The notes beneath the pieces were generated by a model, which saw only the letters and a program-made list of their open reading frames with translations, was not told the origin of the DNA and did not search any database. 64,000 bases of DNA from Kyrpidia tusciae DSM 2912 (GTDB taxonomy: Bacteria > Bacillota > Bacilli > Kyrpidiales > Kyrpidiaceae), in assembly GCF_000092905.1 (NCBI RefSeq), contig NC_014098.1, positions 744,001-808,000 on the forward strand, read 5' to 3'. A program made the position numbers and the translations under genes. Of the stretch, positions 9,375-19,348 are shown piece by piece (position 1 is the first letter of the stretch; every line of letters starts with the position of its first letter).

Positions 9375-10241
9375 GTGAAACAGGTGGAATGGGACGACAC
9401 CTTGTGGAGCCGGTGGCCGACGTGGCGGCTTGTGGTGGAGGAGCAGCCGGGGACTATCGAAGAAAAAATTGCTCGGGACCAGGCGATGGGCCGGAGGGTC
9501 GCGGCGGGGGGGCCCCCCACGTTCCGACTCTGGGTCAACGATCCGTGCCTCGTGGTCAGCCGCCGGGATATTGTACAAGGATTGCGCCGAGGGGGTGATC
9601 CGCCCCGGGAGGTGGACGGCCTGCCGATACGGGTTCGGTCCAGCGGGGGCACGGCGGTGCCCCATGGACCCGGGGTGCTGCAGTTTTCCCTGGTGGTTCC
9701 CCGGATGGATCGCGTGGGGATGGAGGAAGTGTATCGAACGTTGTGCCGCCCGGTGGAGGCGGTGCTGGGTCAACGGGGGTGGCGAGCCGAGTTTGGGCGC
9801 GTGGCGGGTTCATTTTGCGACGGTGCCCATAATTTGGTGGTGAACGGGCGGAAAATCGCAGGGACGTCTCAAAGCTGGAAGGGTGGGTTGGCGGTCCCGG
9901 GCTCCCGAAACCGGGGGTACATCCTGGCTCACGGGACCCTGTGGGTGCGCGTGGACCCGGAGCAAGCGGCGGATTGGTTGAACGATTTTTACGAGCAGAC
10001 CATCGGGGAGCGCCCGATTCGGGCCCGGGCTTCCACGTCCTTGCACCTGTTGCCGGGCGGGGAGGGCGTGGATGTCAGGCAGGTGATTGCTGAAACGGCG
10101 AATGTCCTGGAGAGTGCCATGGGTCCACAGGTGAAGCTGGAGAGGGTCCGCGCTTTGACCGACGAAGAAATCTCCTGGGGGAGAGAAGGGGCTTCGGAGA
10201 CCGACCCGAGACGAGTGGCGTACGGGGTGGATCGGCCGTAA
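9375..10241 (+). CDS. Lipoate-protein ligase/octanoyltransferase family protein (LipL-like)
   Basis: A BPL/LplA-fold protein of about 288 residues. Visible motifs are the substrate-binding RSSGGTAVPHGPG and the block GSFCDGAHNLVVNGRKIAGT, where the Cys and the later Lys match the active-site region of LipL (octanoyl transfer from GcvH to E2 subunits) better than ATP-dependent LplA. LipM or a general LplA homolog remain possible. ATG 9351 also opens the frame, but GTG 9375 has GGGGGAG (9363-9369) before it and removes an odd glycine-rich start. No glycine-cleavage or E2 genes are nearby. Confidence 0.78.
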   Translation: MKQVEWDDTLWSRWPTWRLVVEEQPGTIEEKIARDQAMGRRVAAGGPPTFRLWVNDPCLVVSRRDIVQGLRRGGDPPREVDGLPIRVRSSGGTAVPHGPGVLQFSLVVPRMDRVGMEEVYRTLCRPVEAVLGQRGWRAEFGRVAGSFCDGAHNLVVNGRKIAGTSQSWKGGLAVPGSRNRGYILAHGTLWVRVDPEQAADWLNDFYEQTIGERPIRARASTSLHLLPGGEGVDVRQVIAETANVLESAMGPQVKLERVRALTDEEISWGREGASETDPRRVAYGVDRP

Positions 10242-10340
10242 TCGGCCGGGCGCGGGGCCGGCAAACGCCTGGGCCGGGGAAGAGGCGCTTTTCGAACGCT
10301 TTTTGGGAAAAAAAGATGATCGTTTTCGTGAACGGATGTA

Positions 10341-10349
10341 TGCTATACT
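10341..10349 (+). promoter_or_regulatory. Extended -10 promoter of the nfeD-floA operon
   Basis: TGCTATACT is a TGn-TATACT extended -10 element about 28 bases before nfeD. The -35 region is poor. In B. subtilis related flotillin operons are sigma-W controlled, but I could not find a TGAAAC/CGTA pair here. Confidence 0.5.
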
Positions 10350-10376
10350 ACGAGCGCCGGGCGAGGGGGTGAGCCT

Positions 10377-10895
10377 ATGGACTGGCAGGGATGGGTCAGT
10401 TTGATTCTGCTCGGTGCCGGCATTGTGCTGCTCGCCTTGGAAATGGTTATTGTCAGTTTCGGCATCCTGGGCACCCTGGGGGTGTTAGCCGTGGGGGCTT
10501 CGGTGGTCATGGCCCTGGCCGGTGCCCGCTACGGTCTAGCGTCCCTGGGAATTGGGGCGCTCTTGGCCGTTGCTGTCGTCATCGCGCTTTTACGCTATTA
10601 TGGCAAACGGGGGTTGTGGAACCGGATCGTTTTGGGAGACCGTCAGGAGAGCCGGGAGGGATATGTGCCCACCCGGGATCTCAGCTATCTTATCGGGAAA
10701 ACCGGCACGGCGGTGATGCCCCTTCGACCCGCGGGAATCGCGGAATTTGGCGATGAGCGCGTGGATGTGGTGACAGAGGGCGAGTTTATCGAGCGGGGAG
10801 AGGAAGTTCAGGTGGCAGCGGTGGAAGGGCCCAGGGTCGTGGTGAGGCGCGTCCCGGCTTTTCGAACGGGATCGTTTGTAGACCACCATTTTTAA
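10377..10895 (+). CDS. NfeD family membrane protein
   Basis: A 172-residue short-form NfeD protein with three closely packed membrane helices (about 7-75) and a C-terminal soluble OB-fold domain (about 105-160, LIGKTGTAVMPLRPAGIAEF then RVDVVTEGEFIERGEEVQV). NfeD proteins pair with flotillins in membrane microdomains; floA follows 20 bases downstream, as expected. ATG 10377 follows GCGAGGGGGTGA. It lacks the N-terminal protease domain of long NfeD proteins. Confidence 0.9.
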   Translation: MDWQGWVSLILLGAGIVLLALEMVIVSFGILGTLGVLAVGASVVMALAGARYGLASLGIGALLAVAVVIALLRYYGKRGLWNRIVLGDRQESREGYVPTRDLSYLIGKTGTAVMPLRPAGIAEFGDERVDVVTEGEFIERGEEVQVAAVEGPRVVVRRVPAFRTGSFVDHHF

Positions 10896-10915
10896 TGAAA
10901 GTGGGGATCGGCTGA

Positions 10916-11923
10916 ATGAACGCCGCGTGGATCGGCCTCGCGCTGATCGTACTCGTCATCGTCGTCTTTTTTGCAGTCCTGTTTACCTTTGTGCCGGTGA
11001 TGCTGTGGATTTCCGCTTGGGCCGCCGGGGTCAGGGTGGGGATCTTTACGCTGGTCGGCATGCGGTTGCGCCGGGTCATTCCTTCTCGCATCGTGAACCC
11101 TTTGATCAAGGCGACAAAGGCAGGGCTGAATCTTACGACGAATCAACTCGAAAGCCACTATCTCGCCGGTGGGAATGTGGACCGGGTGGTCAACGCCCTC
11201 ATTGCGGCGGAGCGGGCCAACATCGCTCTCGGGTTTGCCCGGGCGGCGGCCATCGACCTGGCTGGACGGGATGTGCTCCAGGCCGTCCAAATGAGCGTCA
11301 ACCCCCGGGTGATCGAAACGCCCATCGTGTCGGCGGTGGCCAAAGACGGCATTGAACTGAAAGTAAAAGCCCGGGTGACCGTCCGGGCGAACATCGACCG
11401 GTTGGTGGGCGGCGCCGGGGAGGAGACGATTCTCGCCCGGGTGGGGGAGGGGATTGTGACGACTATCGGTTCCGCCACTTCCCATAAGGACGTGCTGGAG
11501 AATCCAGACAAGATTTCACGCACGGTGCTGGACAAAGGATTGGATGCCGGTACGGCGTTTGAGATCCTCTCCATCGACATCGCCGATGTCGACATTGGGA
11601 AAAATGTCGGCGCCCAGCTCCAAACGGACCAGGCGGAGGCGGATAAGCAGATTGCCCAAGCCAAGGCCGAGGAGCGCCGGGCGATGGCGGTAGCCCGGGA
11701 GCAGGAGATGCGGGCGTACGTTGAGGAGATGCGGGCGAAGGTGGTGGAGGCCGAATCCGAGGTGCCCCGGGCCATGGCCGAGGCGTTGCGGGAGGGCAAG
11801 CTCGGGGTCATGGATTACATGCAGATGCAGAACATCGTGGCAGATACTCGGATGCGGGAATCCATTGCCAAATCTCCACCGCCTGATCTCCCGGGGCCCT
11901 TGTCGGGAGGGGAAACGAAGTGA
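10916..11923 (+). CDS. floA: Flotillin-like protein FloA
   Basis: A 335-residue FloA (YqfA) homolog at the usual family length. An N-terminal membrane hairpin (about 5-45) is followed by the PHB domain and a helical C-terminal part with the EA-rich [20 protein letters not shown] and the late block [14 protein letters not shown], both typical of FloA. FloA oligomerises in functional membrane microdomains and affects signalling, secretion and cell shape. It lies between nfeD and a coupled third gene whose start overlaps its stop (GTGA), so the three should be one transcript. Confidence 0.96.
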   Translation: MNAAWIGLALIVLVIVVFFAVLFTFVPVMLWISAWAAGVRVGIFTLVGMRLRRVIPSRIVNPLIKATKAGLNLTTNQLESHYLAGGNVDRVVNALIAAERANIALGFARAAAIDLAGRDVLQAVQMSVNPRVIETPIVSAVAKDGIELKVKARVTVRANIDRLVGGAGEETILARVGEGIVTTIGSATSHKDVLENPDKISRTVLDKGLDAGTAFEILSIDIADVDIGKNVGAQLQTDQAEADKQIAQAKAEERRAMAVAREQEMRAYVEEMRAKVVEAESEVPRAMAEALREGKLGVMDYMQMQNIVADTRMRESIAKSPPPDLPGPLSGGETK

Positions 11924-12342
11924 ACGGGGAGAAACTGCCCGAAGATGTGTCGGCGTGGGACTGGCTCTTCCGGGACCCGGACAAGGCAAGCTCGGACCAA
12001 GAAGGAAGCCCAGGGATGGAAGGGACCGAGGGGCTGCCGGGGGAGGAAGGCTCTTCTGGCCAGGAGGGTTCCGGGGAACCCCAGGTGCGCAAAGACGAGG
12101 CGCGGCCCGAGCCCCATCCACGGCCCGCCGAGTGGGGGCCTGCCGAAGTGGTTGTGCCCGGGCGGGCACCGGTGGAACCCCCCACCCCTGTCCACCCGCG
12201 AGAAGCGTCTCCGGTTGGTGTACCCGTGGTTCGAAGGGATCACCGCGGGGAGGCGTACCGGGAAAGCTGGCGCCGGGCGGTGATGGCGGCGGTGATTCTG
12301 GGGCCGCCCAAGGCCGCCCGGGGCCGATTCCGCCCTTGGTGA
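11920..12342 (+). CDS. FloA-coupled disordered protein, unknown
   Basis: A 140-residue protein whose GTG start overlaps the floA stop by 4 bases, implying translational coupling. It starts with an acidic segment ([11 protein letters not shown]), then an extended Gly/Glu/Pro/Ser-rich region ([17 protein letters not shown]) that should be disordered and looks collagen-like, and ends with a helix and the short hydrophobic-basic element [17 protein letters not shown] remember similar ILGPPKA tails in proteins encoded after floA in other Bacilli, but cannot verify this here. No catalytic motif. It may tether or modulate FloA; that is inference from position. Confidence 0.7.
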   Translation: MNGEKLPEDVSAWDWLFRDPDKASSDQEGSPGMEGTEGLPGEEGSSGQEGSGEPQVRKDEARPEPHPRPAEWGPAEVVVPGRAPVEPPTPVHPREASPVGVPVVRRDHRGEAYRESWRRAVMAAVILGPPKAARGRFRPW

Positions 12343-12443
12343 ACGTATTGCCTGACAGAGGTGCCCAGGATCCAGAAGCCGGCCAAGTGCGGGTCTAGGC
12401 CGGTCGGCAAACGCATACAGGTCTACCAAAGGAGGGGTGACCT

Positions 12444-12740
12444 GTGGGCGGGAGGGGGCGTTTCTGGAAATCCTGGGCAACCGAAAAATTACAGCTGCCG
12501 GAGGATGTGATCTGGGACCATCCTCGGGTGGATTGGGTCCCCGGCGGCCTGTTGCGGCTGGACAACCACGGCCGCATTGTTTCTTTCCGGGAGGACGCCC
12601 TGGTGGTGGAGTTCGGCGATGCCGAACTGCAGGTTGCCGGAGCGGATCTGGTGCTGGTTCGCCTCTCGCCGGATCACTGCGTGATTCAAGGCCACGTGAC
12701 CGACCTTTCGTACCGGGCGCGAAAGGGGCGAGAGGGATGA
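12444..12740 (+). CDS. yqfC: Sporulation protein YqfC
   Basis: A 98-residue YqfC-family protein, a small beta-rich protein made in the mother cell in B. subtilis. The middle GLLRLDNHGRIVSFREDAL and the end DHCVIQGHVTDLSYR match the YabP/YqfC fold. GTG 12444 follows AAAGGAGGGG. The stop overlaps the yqfD start (ATGA), so both are translated together. A CATACA at 12413 recalls a sigma-E -10 element, but no matching -35 was found. Confidence 0.88.
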   Translation: MGGRGRFWKSWATEKLQLPEDVIWDHPRVDWVPGGLLRLDNHGRIVSFREDALVVEFGDAELQVAGADLVLVRLSPDHCVIQGHVTDLSYRARKGREG

Positions 12741-13939
12741 ATCTATACGGGATGTCGTGGTTTGAGCTGGAGCTGTGGGGCTTGACCGATGCCCGGGAGT
12801 TGGACCGGGCGGTCCGGGAGGGCGCGCGGCTGGAGGAAATTCACTGGGTCGGAAAGGATCGTTTGCGCCTTCGAACCGATTGGCAGGGCATTCGGATCAT
12901 TCGGCAGGTATACCGCGGACAGCGGGTCGGGATGCGGGTGAGCCGGTACGGGGGGTGGCTGGCGTGGTGGAGATTTCTTCGCCGCCGCCCGTTGTGGATT
13001 GCCGGATTCGGGATGTTCGTGGCCGGCCTCTACGTGCTCAGCTCGTTGATTTGGACGGTACAGGTCACGGGAACGGATCGGGTGGAACCGGAAGAGGTGT
13101 TGGCGAAAGCCCGGGAGATAGGACTCGTCCCCGGGGCGTGGAGGCCCTCCCGGATGGAAATCGACCGCTTGCAAGGCCAGTTGCTCGAGTTATTACCCGA
13201 TGCGGGATGGGTGGGGTTACACCTGTCCGGTACCCGGGTGACCATCGAGGTGATGGAGCGGATCAAGCCGAAGAAAGACGAGGTTCAGCCCCAGGGGCCG
13301 CAAGAAGTGGTGGCGGGAAAACCGGGGGTGGTGGAGTCGGTCCTCGCCCGGCGGGGAATTTCTCTCGTGCAGCGGGGGCAGGCGGTGGCCCCGGGGACGG
13401 TGATCATCTCCGGTCAAATGCCTGACGGAACCTTTGTGGCGGCGGAGGGCAAGGTCAATGCCCACGTTTGGTACACCTCGGACATCGTCGTCCCGCTCCA
13501 AGGCCGGCAGTTGGGATTGACCGGGGAAAAGGTGAGCCGCACGTACATCACCCTGGGATCTTGGGCCATTCCGGTGTGGGGGGCCGCTCACATTCCTTTT
13601 GCGTCCTATGTAGAACGATCGGTGGATGAGTCGCTGAAGGTGGCGGGACGAATCTGGCCGCTGGGGCTGCGCAGGGTCGACTACCTGGAGGCCGCCGGCC
13701 ATAGGTGGACGATTGCCCAGCAAGAAGCGGTAGAGCGGGGGCTGGCCGCGGTGCGGGCGGATCTTTTGGCCCGGGCAAAACCGGGCGCCCGGGTGCAGGA
13801 ACAAAAGATTTTGCACCAGGAGTGGAAGAATGGTAATCTATATATGACTGTTTGGACAGATGTGGTCGAAGATATCGGGGTGGCCCGGCCGATGGCCGCC
13901 CCGGCGCCGGGGTCGCCGGAGCCGATTTCGCCGAATTAG
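12737..13939 (+). CDS. yqfD: Sporulation protein YqfD
   Basis: A 400-residue YqfD (stage IV-type) sporulation protein. A soluble N-terminal part is followed by one membrane segment (about 84-107, LWIAGFGMFVAGLYVLSSLI) and a large C-terminal region expected outside the membrane. Family elements are VTGTDRVEPEEVL, PDAGWVGLHLSGTRVTIEV and KPGVVESVLARRG. ATG 12737 overlaps the yqfC stop. It acts in the mother cell during forespore development; the exact role is not known. phoH follows 16 bases downstream. Confidence 0.93.
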   Translation: MNLYGMSWFELELWGLTDARELDRAVREGARLEEIHWVGKDRLRLRTDWQGIRIIRQVYRGQRVGMRVSRYGGWLAWWRFLRRRPLWIAGFGMFVAGLYVLSSLIWTVQVTGTDRVEPEEVLAKAREIGLVPGAWRPSRMEIDRLQGQLLELLPDAGWVGLHLSGTRVTIEVMERIKPKKDEVQPQGPQEVVAGKPGVVESVLARRGISLVQRGQAVAPGTVIISGQMPDGTFVAAEGKVNAHVWYTSDIVVPLQGRQLGLTGEKVSRTYITLGSWAIPVWGAAHIPFASYVERSVDESLKVAGRIWPLGLRRVDYLEAAGHRWTIAQQEAVERGLAAVRADLLARAKPGARVQEQKILHQEWKNGNLYMTVWTDVVEDIGVARPMAAPAPGSPEPISPN

Positions 13940-13955
13940 GGAGTGAACGTGGCGT

Positions 13956-14975
13956 TTGACCAAACAAAGCGCCTTGCGGAAGATCAGCCTTCAGGACAAC
14001 CGTGAAGCGGCGTTATTGTTCGGAGTTCACGATGCGCATCTTCGCCGCATCGAGGAACAATTCCCGGCCAAGATCGTGGCGCGCGGCGGGGATATTGTCA
14101 TCAGCGGGGACCCCCGGGATGTACAAACCCTGGAGCGCCTCTTTTCCGTTTTGTTGCAACTGGTGCGCAAAGGCCACTTCCTGACCGAGCCCGACGTGGG
14201 TTACGCCATCGAGATGGCCCGGGAGGGCCGGCTGGAGTCGTTGTTGGATTTGTACGGGGAAGCGCTCGGGGTCAGCGCCAAGGGGAAGTCCATCCGGGCG
14301 AAAACATTTGGGCAGCGCGCTTATATTGAGGCGATTCGCAAGCGGGATATCGTGTTTGCCATAGGCCCTGCGGGAACGGGAAAAACGTACCTTGCCGTGG
14401 TGATGGCGGTGCAGGCGTTGCGCCGGGGGGATGTCCAGCGGATCGTGCTGACCCGGCCGGCGGTGGAGGCGGGGGAAAACCTCGGGTTTTTGCCGGGGGA
14501 TCTTCAGGAGAAGGTCGACCCGTATCTTCGCCCACTTTACGATGCCCTGTACGACGTATTCGGCGCTGATCAGGTTCATAAGGCGCTGGAGCGAGGCATG
14601 ATCGAGATCGCTCCCCTTGCCTATATGAGGGGCCGCACGTTGGAAGAGTCTTTCGTGATCTTGGACGAAGCGCAGAACGCCACCGGAGAGCAGATGAAGA
14701 TGTTTTTAACCCGGCTCGGACTCGGGTCGAAGATGGTCATTACCGGGGATGTCACCCAGATCGATCTGCCCCGGGGCAAGCGCTCGGGCTTGAAGGAGGC
14801 GGCAGAGATTCTCAGGGGAATCGGGGAGATCGCGTTTGTGTACCTGACGGGGACAGACGTCGTCCGCCATCCCTTGGTGCAAAAGATCATTTCAGCCTAT
14901 CAAGCGGCGGAAGACCGAAGGGATTCTCGGAGCGCATCCGGGGAAGCTGCGCCGCTTGGGACGCGGGGAGATTGA
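13956..14975 (+). CDS. phoH: PhoH family P-loop ATPase
   Basis: A 339-residue PhoH-like ATPase. The N-terminal 100 residues carry the PhoH/PIN-proximal region with FGVHDAHLRRIEEQF; the ATPase core has Walker A AIGPAGTGKTYLA (about 133-145), Walker B SFVILDEAQN (about 231-240) and MVITGDVTQIDLP. Its cellular task is unsettled; links to RNA processing come from its constant placement next to ybeY, as here with yqfF between. The start is TTG 13956, about 10 bases after GGGAGTG; no better start exists in frame. Confidence 0.92.
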   Translation: MTKQSALRKISLQDNREAALLFGVHDAHLRRIEEQFPAKIVARGGDIVISGDPRDVQTLERLFSVLLQLVRKGHFLTEPDVGYAIEMAREGRLESLLDLYGEALGVSAKGKSIRAKTFGQRAYIEAIRKRDIVFAIGPAGTGKTYLAVVMAVQALRRGDVQRIVLTRPAVEAGENLGFLPGDLQEKVDPYLRPLYDALYDVFGADQVHKALERGMIEIAPLAYMRGRTLEESFVILDEAQNATGEQMKMFLTRLGLGSKMVITGDVTQIDLPRGKRSGLKEAAEILRGIGEIAFVYLTGTDVVRHPLVQKIISAYQAAEDRRDSRSASGEAAPLGTRGD

Positions 14976-14981
14976 TCCCTC

Positions 14982-17117
14982 ATGCCGATAGGAAACTTGG
15001 CGTGGCCTCCGGCGGCGTTGCCGGGGACCTGGAAGAGCAGCCGCGGGGTGCGGGTGTTAATCTATGTCGTGCTGGGGCTTATTTTGTATGGCCTTTTTGT
15101 CGGAAACACCCTGCCGCAAAAATATAATTTTCAGGTGGGGGCGATCAGTGATGTTGACATTAAGGCGCCCACCGACGCCGTGGACACCCTGGCGACCCAG
15201 CAACGGAAAGATGACGCAGCGGCGAAAGTGCCCAAACAATATACGGTGGACCCATCGGTGGAGGATTCGGCTCTTCAGGACTTGAGCCACCTGTTTTCCA
15301 GTGTGCAGGAGCTTGCGGGGCAGACGTCTTTGTCGCCGGTCCAGCGCTTCCAGCAGCTCAAAGCCGCCGTGCCACCCGGGCTGCAGGTCAGCGATGACGT
15401 GTTGAATAGCCTTTTGTCCCTGTCCCCCCAAGAACTGAACACGGTCCGGAACGAGACGAACCGCATGGTGGAACAGTTTTTGGGCCGGGAGTTTGGCCCG
15501 GAAGATTTGGCCAGTGCGCCCTCGGAAGTGGATCGACAACTGGTGGGTTTGGACTTGTCCAGGAATGCTCGGCTGGTGATCCACAATTTAACCCTGGGCA
15601 GTTTGCGCCCCAACAAGTTGTACGATGTGAAGCGGACGGAGGAATTGCGCCAGCAGGCCCGGGACAGTGTGCCCGACGTTTGGATCCAAAAGGGCGAGAT
15701 TGTGGTGCGGGCCGGAGAGCGGATCACTCCGGAGATTTTGTCGCGCCTTCGAGATCTGAACCTGCTCGCCGAGCAGCCGAATTATCGCCTTTTTCTCGGT
15801 TTTGCCGTGGTGATCGCGGGGCTGGTCAGCGCTTTGGCTCTGTACATTGAACGGATCCAAAAAAAGATTGTTGAGAGCAATCGGTTGCTTGTGGTGCTGG
15901 GGCTAATTGTGGTGATCGTGGCTTTGGAGGTCAAAGGGGTCAGTATGATATCCCGGCAATTCGACCTTACCAGCTTGGGGTATTTTGTGCCTGTGGCCGT
16001 GGGCTCAATGTTGGTGACGATGTTGTTTGACCTCTCTCTGGCGGTGTTTGTTTCGTTTTTGTTTTCCTTTTTCGCCGCCTTTGGGTTTGACGACTCCTTT
16101 GCGGTCCAGTTTGTGAGCTTGGTCGGGGCCTTGGCCGGTGCTTTTGCCGTGGCCCGGGTGAAACAGCGCTTTGTCATCGTGCGGGCGGGGTTTGTGGTGG
16201 CCATTGTGGACATGATTGCCATTGCGGCGATGCGGGCGCTGTTTACCGGCTCGGAGCCAGGGATTTACAATTTTTTACGGACCCTGCTTTTAGGTCTTGC
16301 AAATGGCATGTTTTCGGCGATCTTGACCACGGGGTTGCTGCCCTTTTTCGAGTCGGCCTTTGGCCTTCTCACCCCCATGCGCCTTCTTGAGCTATCCAAC
16401 CCCAACCATCCGCTTTTGCGCAAACTGTTGCTCGAGGCTCCGGGAACGTACCATCACAGCCTCATCGTCGGCAATCTCGCTGAAGCCGCGGCGGAGGTGG
16501 TGGGGGCGGATCCCCTGTTGTGCCGGGTGGGGGCTTATTACCACGATGTGGGGAAAACGAAGCGGCCGGCCTTTTTCGTGGAGAACCAAATGACCCGGGA
16601 GAACCCCCACGACAAAATCGCCCCCAGTCTGAGTCATCTGATTATCACGAGTCATGTCCGGGATGGCTTGGAACTTCAGGAGCAACACCGCCTGCCGGAG
16701 TCGATACGGGATATCTGCGCCCAGCACCACGGGACCACCGTCCTGTGGTATTTTTACAACAAGGCCCTGGAGCAAGATAAAAGCGGCACTGTAAGCGTGG
16801 ACAGTTATCGCTATCCCGGGCCCAAGCCCCGGTCGAAGGAGGCGGCGGTGGTCATGCTCTGCGACGCCGTGGAGGCGGCGGTGCGGGCCATGGCCCGGCC
16901 AACCCCCCAACGCATCGAGGCGGTGATTCGCAAGATCATCCGGGACCGACTTCAGGATGGACAGTTGGATGAGTCGCAGTTGACCTTGCGGGATCTGGAT
17001 CAAGTGGCGGAGGCCTTTATGCGAACGCTGAACGGGATTTATCATCCGCGGATTGAATATCCCGAGCCGCCCAAGGCTGCGACCAAGGCCGAATCAAGAG
17101 GGGGAGCTCAGGGGTGA
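14982..17117 (+). CDS. pgpH: Seven-helix membrane HD phosphodiesterase (c-di-AMP, PgpH type)
   Basis: A 711-residue YqfF/PgpH homolog: one N-terminal helix (about 24-44), an extracytoplasmic 7TMR-HDED domain (about 50-265), a seven-helix bundle (about 270-470) and a cytoplasmic HD domain with [22 protein letters not shown] and [13 protein letters not shown] supplying the metal ligands. Homologs hydrolyse the second messenger c-di-AMP. It starts 6 bases after phoH and its end overlaps ybeY (GTGA). Length and domain order are typical. Confidence 0.95.
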   Translation: MPIGNLAWPPAALPGTWKSSRGVRVLIYVVLGLILYGLFVGNTLPQKYNFQVGAISDVDIKAPTDAVDTLATQQRKDDAAAKVPKQYTVDPSVEDSALQDLSHLFSSVQELAGQTSLSPVQRFQQLKAAVPPGLQVSDDVLNSLLSLSPQELNTVRNETNRMVEQFLGREFGPEDLASAPSEVDRQLVGLDLSRNARLVIHNLTLGSLRPNKLYDVKRTEELRQQARDSVPDVWIQKGEIVVRAGERITPEILSRLRDLNLLAEQPNYRLFLGFAVVIAGLVSALALYIERIQKKIVESNRLLVVLGLIVVIVALEVKGVSMISRQFDLTSLGYFVPVAVGSMLVTMLFDLSLAVFVSFLFSFFAAFGFDDSFAVQFVSLVGALAGAFAVARVKQRFVIVRAGFVVAIVDMIAIAAMRALFTGSEPGIYNFLRTLLLGLANGMFSAILTTGLLPFFESAFGLLTPMRLLELSNPNHPLLRKLLLEAPGTYHHSLIVGNLAEAAAEVVGADPLLCRVGAYYHDVGKTKRPAFFVENQMTRENPHDKIAPSLSHLIITSHVRDGLELQEQHRLPESIRDICAQHHGTTVLWYFYNKALEQDKSGTVSVDSYRYPGPKPRSKEAAVVMLCDAVEAAVRAMARPTPQRIEAVIRKIIRDRLQDGQLDESQLTLRDLDQVAEAFMRTLNGIYHPRIEYPEPPKAATKAESRGGAQG

Positions 17118-17602
17118 ACCGAGTTGAGGTGTGGGTGGAACAGGAAAGGGACGCGCAAGGTGTACCCGATGTGGAACGGTTGCTCTCTGCCGTGTTGGAG
17201 GAAGCCGCGTCCCGGGAGGGGGTGGAAGCGGCGGAAGTCTCGGTGGTGCTGGTGGACGACGAGCGCATTCACGAGCTGAACCGCGACTACCGCGGGGTGG
17301 ACCGACCGACGGATGTCCTGTCCTTTGCGATGCGGGAAGGCGAGGGGGAGCCGGTACAAACCGAAGAGGGCCGGGAGCTTCTCGGGGATATCGTGATCAG
17401 TGTGGAGACGGCCGAGCGCCAGGCGAATCAATACGGGCACAGCCTCCGACGGGAATTGGCGTTTCTGGCGGTTCATGGATTTTTGCACCTGCTCGGGTAT
17501 GATCACCAGTCCCCGGAACAGGAACGGGTGATGTTTGGCAAGCAAGAAGAGGTGTTGAGTGCCCTCGGTCTCATGAGGGGGAACCCCGGTGGGCAGCCGT
17601 AG
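17114..17602 (+). CDS. ybeY: Endoribonuclease YbeY
   Basis: A 162-residue YbeY, a single-strand endoribonuclease that matures 16S rRNA 3' ends and joins in ribosome quality control. The catalytic zinc site [11 protein letters not shown] is intact (three His, about 117-127), preceded by [10 protein letters not shown] and LLGDIVIS. The GTG start overlaps the pgpH stop by 4 bases, and the stop overlaps the next gene by 14 bases. Confidence 0.95.
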   Translation: MNRVEVWVEQERDAQGVPDVERLLSAVLEEAASREGVEAAEVSVVLVDDERIHELNRDYRGVDRPTDVLSFAMREGEGEPVQTEEGRELLGDIVISVETAERQANQYGHSLRRELAFLAVHGFLHLLGYDHQSPEQERVMFGKQEEVLSALGLMRGNPGGQP

Positions 17603-18293
17603 GCGCTTGACGGACAGTTTTCGCTGTGCTGCCGATGGGGTGGTTCATGCCCTGCGAACCCAGAGAAATATGCGGGTTCATTTCGCCCTGGCGGTCGCCG
17701 CCCTGGTGGCGGCTCTTTTGTTTCAGCTTTCAACGGTGGAGTTGGCTCTGGTGTTTGTTTCGATTTCCTTTGTGATCGCGGCCGAGTTGTTTAATACAGC
17801 GGTCGAAGCGGTGGTCGATTTGGTATCCCCCCAGTATCACCCCTTGGCGCGCATCGCGAAGGACACGGCGGCGGCGGCCGTGCTCCTGGCGGCCATCAAT
17901 GCGCTGGTGGTGGGGTACTTTGTGTTCCTCGGGAAGATCGACCCGTGGATGCTGCGGGGACTTCAGGAGTTGCGCCGGGATCCTGTGTACGTGACCTTCA
18001 TTGCCCTGGGCTTGACGATGGTCGTGGGATTCATAGGAAAATCCCGGCACAGGGTGTACAACTATTTTCAGGGGGGCATGCCCAGTATTCACGCAGCGGT
18101 GGCCTTTTGCCTGGCGACGGCCGTCGGCTATATCACCTGGAATGGGATGGCAACGTTGTTGGCCTTCGTGTTGGCGGGGTTGGTGGCCCAAAGTCGGGTG
18201 GAAGGCGGGATCCACACGCTGGGGGAAGTGGTGGCCGGGGCGGTGCTGGGGGTGGCGGCGACGGCCGTCCTGTTCTCTCTTATCCAAGGGTGA
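17589..18293 (+). CDS. DgkA-type kinase fused to PAP2 phosphatase-like domain
   Basis: A 234-residue fusion. Residues 1-120 are a DgkA-family membrane kinase (undecaprenol/diacylglycerol kinase) with the signature [14 protein letters not shown]. Residues about 130-234 look like a PAP2 lipid phosphatase: [21 protein letters not shown] and [13 protein letters not shown], the usual P-S-x-H and S-R...H motifs, although the last acidic residue is Glu rather than Asp. The two halves would phosphorylate and dephosphorylate a lipid alcohol such as undecaprenol. GTG 17589 lies inside ybeY, so coupling is likely. In B. subtilis dgkA is unfused and cdd follows it; cdd is absent here. Confidence 0.85.
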   Translation: MGSRRRLTDSFRCAADGVVHALRTQRNMRVHFALAVAALVAALLFQLSTVELALVFVSISFVIAAELFNTAVEAVVDLVSPQYHPLARIAKDTAAAAVLLAAINALVVGYFVFLGKIDPWMLRGLQELRRDPVYVTFIALGLTMVVGFIGKSRHRVYNYFQGGMPSIHAAVAFCLATAVGYITWNGMATLLAFVLAGLVAQSRVEGGIHTLGEVVAGAVLGVAATAVLFSLIQG

Positions 18294-18361
18294 GCCCTGT
18301 TCCCATCGCCGTCGTGAGGCACCGGGGTACCCGGCAATACTGAAAAGGGGGTGAAAGCCCA

Positions 18362-19264
18362 GTGGCGGACAGCTCAGGATTTCGCTCGGGGTTTGCAGCT
18401 TTAGTCGGTCGCCCCAACGTGGGCAAGTCTACGCTGCTCAATCGGCTCATCGGCACGAAGATCGCGATCATGTCCGATAAGCCGCAAACCACCCGGAACC
18501 GCATTCGCGGGGTCTTGACCCGGGAGAACGGTCAAGTGATTTTTTTGGATACGCCGGGGGTGCACCGGCCCAAACACCGTTTGGGGGATTATATGAACCG
18601 CCTGGCGTTGGCGACGCTCCAGGAGGTGGATCTCGTCCTCTTTGTCATTGACGTGACGTCGAAGTTCGGCCCGGGGGAGCAGGTGATCCTGGATCATCTG
18701 CAAGGGGTGGAAACGCCTGTGTTCCTGGTGATCAACAAGATCGACCTGGTTTCGCCGGAAGAGTTGCTGCCGATGATCGACGAGCATCGAAAACGGTACC
18801 CGTTCCGGGAAGTTGTCCCGGTTTCCGCAGTGAAAGGGACGAACCTCGACCGCCTGGAGGAGCGGATTTTTGCCACTTTGCCCCAAGGCCCGGCGTATTA
18901 TCCGGCGGATCAGGTCACGGATCATCCCGAGTCCTTCATTGTCGCCGAGTTGGTGCGGGAGCAAGTCCTGAATCTCACCCGGGAAGAGGTCCCCCATTCT
19001 GTGGCGGTGACGGTGGAAGAAATCACTCCCCGGGAGAATGGCTTGCTCTACATTCGGGCGGTGGTGGTGACGGAGAAGGAGAGTCAAAAGGCGATCCTGA
19101 TCGGCCGGGAGGGCGGGATGTTGAAGCGGGTGGGCCAGAGGGCCCGGAGAGAAATCGAGGCGCTGCTCGGCTCGCGAGTCTATTTGGACCTCTGGGTGAA
19201 GGTAAAGAAAGACTGGCGAAATCGCGAGCCGATCCTCCGCAATTTTGGGTACGTAGACGATTAA
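18362..19264 (+). CDS. era: GTPase Era
   Basis: A 300-residue Era. The G domain has GRPNVGKSTLLNRL (G1), TTRNRIRG (G2), DTPGVHRPKH (G3) and NKID (G4); the C-terminal KH domain contains GREGGMLKRVGQRARREIE, which binds the 16S rRNA 3' end. Era acts in 30S subunit assembly together with YbeY, encoded two genes upstream. GTG 18362 follows AAAAGGGGGTGAAAG. Standard length and order for the family. Confidence 0.97.
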   Translation: MADSSGFRSGFAALVGRPNVGKSTLLNRLIGTKIAIMSDKPQTTRNRIRGVLTRENGQVIFLDTPGVHRPKHRLGDYMNRLALATLQEVDLVLFVIDVTSKFGPGEQVILDHLQGVETPVFLVINKIDLVSPEELLPMIDEHRKRYPFREVVPVSAVKGTNLDRLEERIFATLPQGPAYYPADQVTDHPESFIVAELVREQVLNLTREEVPHSVAVTVEEITPRENGLLYIRAVVVTEKESQKAILIGREGGMLKRVGQRARREIEALLGSRVYLDLWVKVKKDWRNREPILRNFGYVDD

Positions 19265-19348
19265 GCGATGTAATGATTCCCTTGCATAGTGCCCCCCGGT
19301 TGGGATACGCTAACGGTACTCCGAATCCCAAAGTGAGAGTGATGGGTT

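Noticed and set aside
12410-12420. Sigma-E promoter for yqfCD
   Set aside because: CATACA resembles the -10, but no -35 at the proper distance could be found.
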